DNA from: Periconia sp. R9002
Lineage: Eukaryota; Ascomycota; Dothideomycetes; Pleosporales; Periconiaceae
Assembly (NCBI GenBank): GCA_023627715.1
Contig: JAMAHW010000072.1
Location: 155,851 to 219,850, forward strand
Direction of reading: 5' to 3'
DNA length: 64,000 bases
Numbering within the stretch: position 1 is the first letter of the stretch; each line of letters begins with the position of its first letter. The notes below the pieces were generated by a model. The model worked only from the letters and a program-made list of their open reading frames with translations. It had not been told where the DNA came from and ran no database searches. Shown here piece by piece: positions 57,339-64,000 of this stretch. Made by a program: the position numbers and the translations under genes.

Positions 57339-57671
57339 GTTCCTGACAGCTGAAGGGGCGTATCAAAATCAGGCAACTGTCGAGGTCGATAGACGGCATT
57401 ACATGCGACCGTGCCGGGGACTCCAGATATCAATGTGATCAATGGAACAGCAACCCGCAAGTCTAGTAGGTAGTGGCCAGCGGGCATGCGAGCTACTAGA
57501 CTCGATAAGGAAATTTTGATCGGAGGCGCTATCTAAAAAAGGTAAGAGTCAGCTAACCCCTATCGCCGATATCTCTGACGCGATCTCTTCGGCCCTCCGT
57601 CGCTAAACGCGCCCACGACTAGGGATACATGAACGAAGCCGCTGGCTGTCGGCTTAGGGTAGCCGCCCAGC
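57339..57671. promoter_or_regulatory. divergent promoter between oxoprolinase and Zn2Cys6 regulator
   Basis: 333 bases between the two starts. It includes several CGG/CCG triplets in pairs (for example around 57380-57420 and 57590-57610), which are the half-sites used by Zn2Cys6 factors. This fits, but does not prove, self-contained regulation. Confidence 0.35.
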
Positions 57672-59468
57672 ATGAAATACTCTACTCATCGCTTCCGCGT
57701 TGCTAAATCAAGCTCTCAGTCCTCCGCGACCAGTCGCCGATCCGCCACCAACTCACAAGCATGTGATCGATGCCGCCGACCAAAGAAGAAATGCACCAAA
57801 GAACTGCCTAATTGTGCACTTTGCGTTGCACAAGGCCATAATTGTAGCCTTGGCCAAGGTTCTGCTTCGCCACCTCCACATCATCCAAGACCCATAGCAC
57901 CTGTGGCGTCCTCAGCGGAGTCGGCTACGGGAACTGGAACTGGAAGAGATGACCCTCTTCCTCTCTCATACGTGCTCGCATACTTCAGCCATGTTCATCG
58001 AGCCTATCCGTTCCTCGACAAGGAGAGAATCGTTGAAGGTACCAAAGTCTCAATGCCCGGGAACCTTTGGAACGATGACAAAGAGTCTACTGTAAGCAAG
58101 CTATCTACTGTTCCTCTTGACAGAAGCACATTGCTCACGGTGCACCACCAGATTGTAAGCTTGGTAATGGCCATTGGTAGTACTACCCTTGAGCGCGCTG
58201 GCAAGCTGAAACCCCAGCTCTCGTCTCGTATTGCGGTACCTTACGCCAACATTTTGACTCGGTGTTTGACGTCCCCAAGTATAGAAGGCCTCCAGATTCT
58301 GGCACTCTTGTCTCTGTACTCGCTCTTCGACCACCAAGGGGTTTCGACCTGGACCATTGTTGGCATCCTAACTCGGCAAGCCACTGCACTCGGACTTTCC
58401 CGTCCAGATCCAAAAAACAAGGACTTCACGCCTCGACACCAAGAGTTGCGGCATCGTCTTTTTTGGAGCATCTTCGTCCTAGATCGCATGGTTGCAGTCT
58501 CAGTGGGTCACAGTCCTGGGCTTGTCGATGAAAATATGAGCGTACCCCAGCCAGCTGTGACTGTGGAAGAGTTTGCTTCAACTGAAAGAGCCGAGCACGC
58601 AATACTTTTGCAACTCAACCGACACATTATACACCTTCGCACTTTAGAAAGCCGGATTCTATCGAGCATTCATTTGAGAAACCAAGCCGATCTCAGCAAC
58701 CTGACCCTTTTAGATCGCAAAGCCTTGTCGGCACAGTTGCGTTCTGCAATAGACGACTGGTACACCCATGCATGTCTAGTGTCATTACCAGAGGAAGACA
58801 ACATACCCATTCATTCTACAGTCGCCTGGCTCAATGCACGATACTACAATCTTCTCCTTCTCTTGTACTACCCGGGCCACTTCAACAGTCAGGCACGACT
58901 CGCGCCGACAACCGATCTTCTAGGTCATGTAAGCAAGTTCATGAATTACAATCAAATTCTACTCGAACATAGACAGCTCCCACTCAACTACATTACGATC
59001 GATCGCCTCATTCCAGCATGTCTGCTGTTTATACATTGCTTTGGGGTGTTACAACCGCAGACTTTCACCGCCAAAGCCGAGGTCAAGAGTTGTATCAACA
59101 TACTTCGTGCATTTCCATCAGCTTGGACGTCTGCACACAGGACGGCGAGCGTGATGAGTGACTTCATGGATTTGATCGCAGTGCATGAAAGTTATGCATC
59201 ACAACAGCTCGTGCGATTCGACTTGTCGGACCACGCTCTGTTGCAGACAACAACGAAGTCCTGGCTGCAGAATCTATGGAATAATTTGCATCACATTATG
59301 AACAAAACCCTAAGCAATGCTAGCTGCTATCTAGCAATAGAGGGCTGGGATGACGCAAGGAGTTCCTTAGGCGAACCCTTAGAATCCATGATCCAATCCA
59401 CTGGCACCTCTTCAAATGACCCGAGCATGACGGATGTGAATTGTGGATACGAGCTGGGATATCTATGA
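57672..59468 (+). CDS. Zn2Cys6 transcription factor
   Basis: Single exon, 598 residues, ATG at 57672. The binuclear zinc cluster is perfect: Cys31, 34, 41, 48, 51 and 58, with spacing C-x2-C-x6-C-x6-C-x2-C-x6-C (CDRCRRPKKKC then CALC). A short linker follows, then the fungal-specific regulatory domain (PF04082 type). This includes YFSHVHRAYPFLDKER, IEGLQILALLSLYSL, WTIVGILTRQATALGLSR and LRHRLFWSIFVLDRMVAVSVG. It is a nuclear DNA-binding regulator. Its position inside a four-gene group, divergent from the oxoprolinase, makes it the likely pathway regulator. Its 3' end is only 20 bases from the convergent hydrolase gene. Confidence 0.88.
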   Translation: MKYSTHRFRVAKSSSQSSATSRRSATNSQACDRCRRPKKKCTKELPNCALCVAQGHNCSLGQGSASPPPHHPRPIAPVASSAESATGTGTGRDDPLPLSYVLAYFSHVHRAYPFLDKERIVEGTKVSMPGNLWNDDKESTVSKLSTVPLDRSTLLTVHHQIVSLVMAIGSTTLERAGKLKPQLSSRIAVPYANILTRCLTSPSIEGLQILALLSLYSLFDHQGVSTWTIVGILTRQATALGLSRPDPKNKDFTPRHQELRHRLFWSIFVLDRMVAVSVGHSPGLVDENMSVPQPAVTVEEFASTERAEHAILLQLNRHIIHLRTLESRILSSIHLRNQADLSNLTLLDRKALSAQLRSAIDDWYTHACLVSLPEEDNIPIHSTVAWLNARYYNLLLLLYYPGHFNSQARLAPTTDLLGHVSKFMNYNQILLEHRQLPLNYITIDRLIPACLLFIHCFGVLQPQTFTAKAEVKSCINILRAFPSAWTSAHRTASVMSDFMDLIAVHESYASQQLVRFDLSDHALLQTTTKSWLQNLWNNLHHIMNKTLSNASCYLAIEGWDDARSSLGEPLESMIQSTGTSSNDPSMTDVNCGYELGYL

Positions 59469-59488
59469 GGGGACTATGCTCCCGGTGG

Positions 59489-60486
59489 TTACTCTTTCAA
59501 CCAAGAACGGATGGTATCGATGACTTCGGCATTTTTTTCAATATGCACGCTGTGGTTTGCGCCCACAAAAAGTTCCAGCCTTGCATTTGGGATGAGGGCT
59601 GCCATTATCTCCGACTGCCGGGGCACACAAATCCAATCTTGATCACCGACGATGACCAATGCCTTTGCCCTGACCTGCTTAAGATTCTCACGGTAGTCAA
59701 AGTACTTCTCTGAATCCGAGTACAGGTCGTCTGAGTCATTGTTAGCTTCGCGAGGCGCTAGGAACACTGCTCAACCTACTATGCGACTCTGCACAGTATA
59801 AAGTTTTGAGAGTCTTTGCCAAAGCTTCATCCGGATTAAACTGCTCGCTGTAAAGGGGTGCTGCCGCATGCATGATGAGCCGAAACTCGTCGTCACTTTC
59901 GAATTGCCCGAAGATTTTGTTCTTTAGCATGTTGATTGACAAACTAGGGGCTTTATGTAGCCTTTGTTTGAGCACTTCGATCGCCTCCACCTCGTCTGTT
60001 TTCTGTGTCAATTATACCTTAAGAATTTTAGGATCTTGAGGGCTTACGATGATAGGAAGGCGCAGTACCGCGCAGGATCAAATGTGAAAGATGGTTCGGA
60101 TAGCTGATTGCGTACTGCTGGGCAAGATAGCCCCCGAAGCTCCCACCACAAAGTACAAAATGCTGCACATGGCCAGTGAAATGCTTGCGTACGCCTTCAA
60201 TGTCTTCAACCAGTTGATGGAAGGTATACGGTTTTGTATGAGAACTTTGTCCATGTCCTCTGAAGTCAAACGACAGGATCCGGTACCTATCCGCCATGGG
60301 CAGGTACGCATGGTAGTCGCTCTCATGACTCCCTGTAAGAAAGTTAATTATTCTTCTGCTAGTGGTATGTCCTCGCATACCAAACCCTCGTCCACCATGG
60401 AGAGTAATAAAAAGTGGTTTCCAAGCATCAGAACTTGATATCTGATATGCAAGTTTCGCTCCGTGGATTTGCACAAATTCAACCAT
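59489..60486 (-). CDS. alpha/beta hydrolase (proline-iminopeptidase-like family)
   Basis: Four exons: 60486-60381, 60332-60048, 59995-59780 and 59730-59489, with introns of 48, 52 and 49 bases. All junctions are in frame, giving 282 residues. Motifs in order: oxyanion LHGGRGFG, SFDFRGHGQSS, nucleophile elbow CGGSFGG, LILRGTAPSYHHE, the acid in VIVGDQDW, and the catalytic histidine in GANHSVHIEKN. No signal peptide, so probably cytosolic. Bacterial and fungal relatives hydrolyse amides, esters or lactones. In this neighbourhood a role in opening or trimming the substrate of the oxoprolinase pathway is a reasonable guess, no more. Reading through the introns gives only fragments, which supports the model. 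Confidence 0.82.
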
Positions 60487-60927
60487 GATGGTGAAATCGA
60501 CGTTAGCTTGTGTCGCCAATTACTTCTTGGACTTTTGGGACAAACATCATGGATTTTCTCCAAGCCTTATTTAGTTCTTCTAGGTATCTATAAAATATTG
60601 CGGGGAGCCACCACCGCCCTAACTACTCAGGACATCAGCTAACTACAGATGGTAATTTTTGTCGGCCCCACCCCGACTCCTTCCCCCACCAAAACGCCCG
60701 CTCACTATTTCAAGAATGTCTGCCGCGTTGTTGCGTTCAAAAGTAGCAAAGATGGCAGATGGCGATGTTTGACGGAAGTATTGCGTGATAGGGACGATTC
60801 GAGACAAAATGAATATTTAGACATATCGGAGCGGTCCTTCGGTATCGACATCAATCCTATCTGCAGACAGTCCTGCACCCAAGTGTGCTGCCTTCCCCCA
60901 CCAAAACATCGAAAATATAGCCGTAAC
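60487..60927. promoter_or_regulatory. divergent promoter between hydrolase and MFS transporter
   Basis: 441 bases between the two starts. The plus-strand frame is open through part of it (from 60649), but no signal supports a longer transporter N-terminus. TATAAAATA at about 60589 could serve either gene. Confidence 0.4.
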
Positions 60928-62517
60928 ATGTCCACAGCAACCCATCACATTCCAGATGGCGATGCTGTATCGCGCGACGAACCCACCAGAATCACGGAAT
61001 CACAACGCAATCGTCCCACCTCTGACGGCAAAGATGCCGTTGCCATTAATATCGGAATCCACCATGATGGAAGCAGCAGCTCTACACAAGCAACGAACCA
61101 CCACGGTAAAGCTACCTGGTTTCACTGGCACGAACCCGGAACGTCGACGGCGGAAAAAAAGCTCATCTTCAAGCTCGACTGGTTTCTTCTAAGCTTCAGC
61201 TGCCTCTACTTCTTCATCAAGCAACTCGACCAAAACAATCTCTCCAATGCATACGTCTCCGGCATGAAGGAAGACCTACATTTTGGCCCGGGAAACGAAT
61301 TGAGCTGGATGAATACGTATTTCCTCCTCGGCACCATCATCGGCGGGCCTTTGGCGAATCTCATCATCACGGTGGTGCAGCCGAGAATCTGGCTTCCAGC
61401 TTGCCTTATGACGTGGTCTCTTTTCGTCCTTTTCATGTACAAAGCTACTACGGCAAGCCACTTCTACGCGTTGCGCTTTTGCATTGGACTGTTCGAGTCT
61501 GCCGCTTGGCCGGGTGTTCAATACGTTCTTGGGTGCTGGTACCGCAAGTCGGAACTAGCCCGTCGCAGTGCTTTCTTCGTGGTTTCGGGTGTGTTGGGTC
61601 AGATGTTTTCCGGTTATCTTCAGGCTGCGCTCTACAGTGGCATGGAGGGGAAGGGAGGCATGCCTGCGTGGAGGTGGCTGTTCATATTCGACTTCCTTCT
61701 CGCACTTCCCGTGGCGCTCTACGGATGGTTCTTCTTCCCGGACACCCCTCAGACAACCACGGCATTCTACCTGAATGAGTGGGAGCGCAACCGCGCATGT
61801 GAGCGTATTGAAGAAGAAGGAAGAACGCCCAAGGGCAAGCTGGACAAATCCGTCTTCCGTAGAATCGCTTTCTCATGGCAAGTCTACGCCTTTTCCATTG
61901 CTTACGCATTCTGGACACTCACCTGTGGTTCCTACATTATCCAATATTTTGGCATCTATCTCAAGAGTCTGAAGACGTTTTCTGTCCCCGAAATCAACAA
62001 CATCCCCACGTCGGTCGGAGCCGTCAACTTCGTATTCATGATTGGTACGGGATACGCTTCCGACAAGCTTGGCCGACGAGGACCGGTTTGTTTCGCCGTC
62101 GGTCTCCTTCTCATCTTCTGCTACGCCGTTCTCACGGCCTGGAACGTCTCCCATGAGCTGAGGATGGCGGCATTCATCCTTGTGGGATGCTACGGTTGCT
62201 GGACCCTCTTGCTAGCTGGCTGGGTCAACGCTTCGTGTGGAGGCGATCAGCAGTTGCGCGCTTTTGTCTTGGGTATCATGGTTAGCTTCGGACAGGCTGT
62301 AGTGATTCCGTTTCAACAATACCAATTGCCGAGTGGACAGGCTCCCAAGTTTTCGCAAACAAAAGGGTGGGGAAGCGCACTGGCCTTTGTTGTTGCACTG
62401 ACTCTTTGGACGGGATTCGGAATCGACTTTATGGGCAAGTGTTTTGAGAAGAGAGGAGCGAAGTCACGGGAAGTTTCTTCATCGACGGACAAGGAAGAGA
62501 AACAAATGGCGGTGTAG
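60928..62517 (+). CDS. MFS transporter, anion:cation symporter family (allantoate/pantothenate permease-like)
   Basis: The ATG at 60928 (MSTATHHIPDG) was chosen, giving 529 residues. A longer in-frame start at 60649 adds a non-conserved, cysteine-rich leader. About twelve membrane segments follow a cytosolic N-terminus. The family pattern is clear: KLDWFLLSFSCLYFFIKQLDQNNLSNAYVSGM, YALRFCIGLFESAAWPGVQY, GWFFFPDTP, a long middle loop, and ASDKLGRRGP. These are marks of the Dal5/Liz1/Tna1 group carrying vitamins, allantoate, nicotinate or small organic acids. It probably sits in the plasma membrane and imports the substrate for the neighbouring hydrolase and oxoprolinase. Confidence 0.86.
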   Translation: MSTATHHIPDGDAVSRDEPTRITESQRNRPTSDGKDAVAINIGIHHDGSSSSTQATNHHGKATWFHWHEPGTSTAEKKLIFKLDWFLLSFSCLYFFIKQLDQNNLSNAYVSGMKEDLHFGPGNELSWMNTYFLLGTIIGGPLANLIITVVQPRIWLPACLMTWSLFVLFMYKATTASHFYALRFCIGLFESAAWPGVQYVLGCWYRKSELARRSAFFVVSGVLGQMFSGYLQAALYSGMEGKGGMPAWRWLFIFDFLLALPVALYGWFFFPDTPQTTTAFYLNEWERNRACERIEEEGRTPKGKLDKSVFRRIAFSWQVYAFSIAYAFWTLTCGSYIIQYFGIYLKSLKTFSVPEINNIPTSVGAVNFVFMIGTGYASDKLGRRGPVCFAVGLLLIFCYAVLTAWNVSHELRMAAFILVGCYGCWTLLLAGWVNASCGGDQQLRAFVLGIMVSFGQAVVIPFQQYQLPSGQAPKFSQTKGWGSALAFVVALTLWTGFGIDFMGKCFEKRGAKSREVSSSTDKEEKQMAV

Positions 62518-63009
62518 TTATTCTATGTTGAAAGTTAGATCCCTTTTCTCTCTAATATCAGTATATATGAAAATGCTATGACGAATCTAAGACTCTAGAC
62601 CACTGAATTCAGGATGTGTTAGAGAAGATACGAACGTGTTGAAGGAAATATCTAGCAGGCCGCAGCGCAAGCCACAAACCAAAAAGACTCAGCCTATTAA
62701 GCTACTAAATATCACAATGAATTCAGTTCTCAGTACAAGGCGATTGTGTCGCAGCTCAGTGAATCATTCCTCAAACTGCCATAACTAAACATTGCCGAAG
62801 TCTAAGAGATCACGGTCACGTAGCACTGAAGCCTGAGGTTCTGATACCGATACGTGGGAGATACTGCTATGAACGTCTAACTAGCTAGTGAATACCTTCA
62901 CAGGTATGTCAGGCTAGGTATGATGATTAGGCCCATATGGAACATAAAAAAAAAGCCTAAATCAAAATATACAAGATGTCGGATGAACGTGGGAAGGATG
63001 CAAAAAAAA

Positions 63010-63111
63010 ACATACAACAGCAGGTATTCGCTAGTGGTCACCCACCTAACTACTAATCCGCCGGTACCATGCTTAAGTACAGCTGAGCGGACGGGAAGCT
63101 CTGTTTTCTCC
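63010..63111 (-). pseudogene. 5S rRNA gene fragment, 5'-truncated
   Basis: On the minus strand it reads GGAGAAAACAGAGCTTCCC, GTCCGCTCAGCTGTACTTAAGC, then GGTGGGTGACCACTAGCGAAT and the 3' end CTGTTGTATGT plus a T run. This is the fungal 5S rRNA from about nucleotide 18 to the end. The first bases (ACATACGACC) are missing: the sequence before GGAGAAAACAG does not pair with the 3' end as helix I requires. The break at about 63111 faces the recombinase gene at 63501. Confidence 0.82.
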
Positions 63112-63286
63112 TTACTGACTGACCATAAAACAGTGTTCAGTGCTGTTTACGGTATACAGTTCCTAGAAAGGAAATGCGCGCTATACCGCATTTAGCTTAG
63201 TCATCTTCCTTAAATACAGACCTCTGTAAACACTGAATACAAGATTCAATATTAAGTCTAAGGCTGCTTTAACGATCAGAAATATG

Positions 63287-63435
63287 TCGTCCACACTCCT
63301 CGTCCACACACTCCTCGTCCACAGACTCCTCGTCCACAGACTCCTCGTCCACACACTCCTCGTCCACACACTCCTCGTCCACACACTCCTCGTCCACACT
63401 CTTTGTCCACACACTCGTCCACGTTCACACACTCC
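63287..63435. repeat. 15-bp tandem repeat (CGTCCACACACTCCT type), about 8-10 units
   Basis: Units with the period 15 alternate between CGTCCACACACTCCT and CGTCCACAGACTCCT. The last two or three are shortened. The array ends 66 bases before the recombinase ATG, so it lies in its promoter or 5' leader. Confidence 0.9.
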
Positions 63436-63500
63436 TTGCACCGACCGCGAAGTCGCACTTGTTATTCTTTTTCACTCCGCTAGATTCTTTACTCGCTGCG

Positions 63501-64000
63501 ATGGCTCCTCGCATTGTTGACGTCTCAGACCTTCGCAAATTAAATAATCAACAGATTGACAAGGGTGCGGGAGAACAGGAGTTCAACCTTGAGCCTAAGA
63601 AAGTACACAAAAGAATGTTAGATTCATGGCAAAGGTTCGCCAAGGATATCCTACTTGAGGATGAGCCTGATCGTTTGAGACCTCTGAAAAGTGTACCACT
63701 CCTTAACAATATCAAGTTATATCTACGGTGGTATGCTCGCACATCAAAGGCTATTATCGCTGACGTAGTCACAACAACTACTGTTACGAATAAACTATCC
63801 GCTCTTAAGCGTGCTATTAAGGTGTTTGCCTCATCCACCCTTCCGGATAAATGGAACACACACCTTCATGAGGTATGTTAATTCGTCGTATTTGGGATTT
63901 CAACTAATCATTCTAGTACATCTATGGTGAACTACGTATCCAGGAGAACCTATCTACTGCCTCGTACGAAAAGCCAGTTGCAACAATAGCGACTGCTAGC
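63501..64000 (+). CDS. DUF3435-type tyrosine recombinase-like protein (possible Starship captain), partial, cut by right edge
   Basis: ATG at 63501 (MAPRIVDVSDL). Exon 1 is 63501-63872. A 44-base intron at 63873-63916 (GTATGT donor, CTAATC branch, TTCTAG acceptor, phase 0) leads to exon 2, open to the window end; 152 residues are visible. LYLRWYARTSKAII, a helix with TNKLSALKRAIKVFAS, and then YIYGELRIQENLSTASYEKP fit the N-terminal core-binding part of DUF3435 proteins. Those are tyrosine recombinases that move giant fungal Starship elements. The catalytic domain (R-H-R-Y residues) lies outside the window. The gene points inward from a truncated 5S fragment, as a captain does from a left terminus. 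Alternative: a solitary DUF3435 gene or a Crypton-like relic. Confidence 0.6.

Larger units (their letters stand above)
62518..63500. other. spacer with 5S fragment and tandem repeat, possible mobile-element left end
   Basis: Includes the 5S-derived fragment (63010-63111), about 100 bases of flank partly shared with 53363-53455, and the 15-bp repeats at 63287-63435. No protein gene. Confidence 0.6.

Noticed and set aside
60649..60927. 93-residue N-terminal extension of the MFS transporter
   Set aside because: Not conserved in character and cysteine-rich; the ATG at 60928 gives a normal family N-terminus.
63181..63458. Minus-strand VWTRS / CGRGV repeat frames
   Set aside because: They result from the 15-bp tandem repeat read in all frames, which contains no stop codons.
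1..64000. CRISPR arrays, bacterial operons, prophage features
   Set aside because: The DNA is clearly from a fungal nucleus; the only regular repeats are the 15-bp and 18-bp tandem arrays, without spacers.

Overview
The window is nuclear DNA of a filamentous ascomycete (Pezizomycotina). The evidence is the many short introns (about 45-125 bases, with GTNNGT-like donors and CTNAC-like branch sites), HET-domain genes, a Zn2Cys6 regulator, DUF1996 proteins, fungal-type P450 and O-methyltransferase genes, and dispersed 5S rRNA fragments carrying C-to-T/G-to-A changes of the kind left by repeat-induced point mutation (RIP). Class and species cannot be fixed from this sequence. There are no bacterial features.

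Layout. Positions 1-386 hold a HET-domain fragment cut by the left edge. Positions 1300-13200 carry single-copy metabolic or secreted-protein genes: a CorA-like membrane protein, a GFA/Mss4-fold protein, a 2-oxoglutarate/Fe(II) oxygenase, a secreted endonuclease/exonuclease/phosphatase-fold enzyme, and two tail-to-tail DUF1996 paralogues, one with a premature stop. A small cysteine-rich secreted protein follows at 14.1 kb, then an assembly gap with a 51-base C run. Positions 15.3-21.2 kb are a conserved housekeeping block: a Spp1/Cfp1-like PHD protein, the SMC5/6 subunit Nse3, and mitochondrial AIM18.

From about 21.3 kb the character becomes accessory: long AT-rich spacers, repeat proteins and several damaged genes. 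It includes an ankyrin gene broken by a 17-bp duplication, an O-methyltransferase, a Q/P-rich repeat protein, a haem peroxidase, a frameshifted kinase, an SDR / regulator-like / P450 group (34.7-39.5 kb), a zinc-knuckle-like protein, a full HET gene, a ten-exon F-box-type gene and a polytopic membrane protein.

Positions 53.5-62.5 kb form a compact group of four genes with two divergent promoters: a 5-oxoprolinase/hydantoinase (interrupted by one TGA), a Zn2Cys6 regulator, an alpha/beta hydrolase and an MFS anion-symporter-type transporter. The arrangement suggests uptake and opening of a lactam- or hydantoin-like compound under a local regulator; this is inference.

The most interesting part is the right edge. 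A gene resembling DUF3435 tyrosine recombinases (the captain family of giant Starship transposons) starts at 63501 and points out of the window. It sits 390 bp from a 5'-truncated 5S rRNA fragment. A second, RIP-like copy of that 5S fragment, with part of the same non-5S flank, lies at 53.3 kb. This may be the left terminus of a 5S-targeting Starship whose body lies beyond the window.

Intron positions were worked out by hand from reading-frame continuity and splice consensus; none is confirmed by transcripts.
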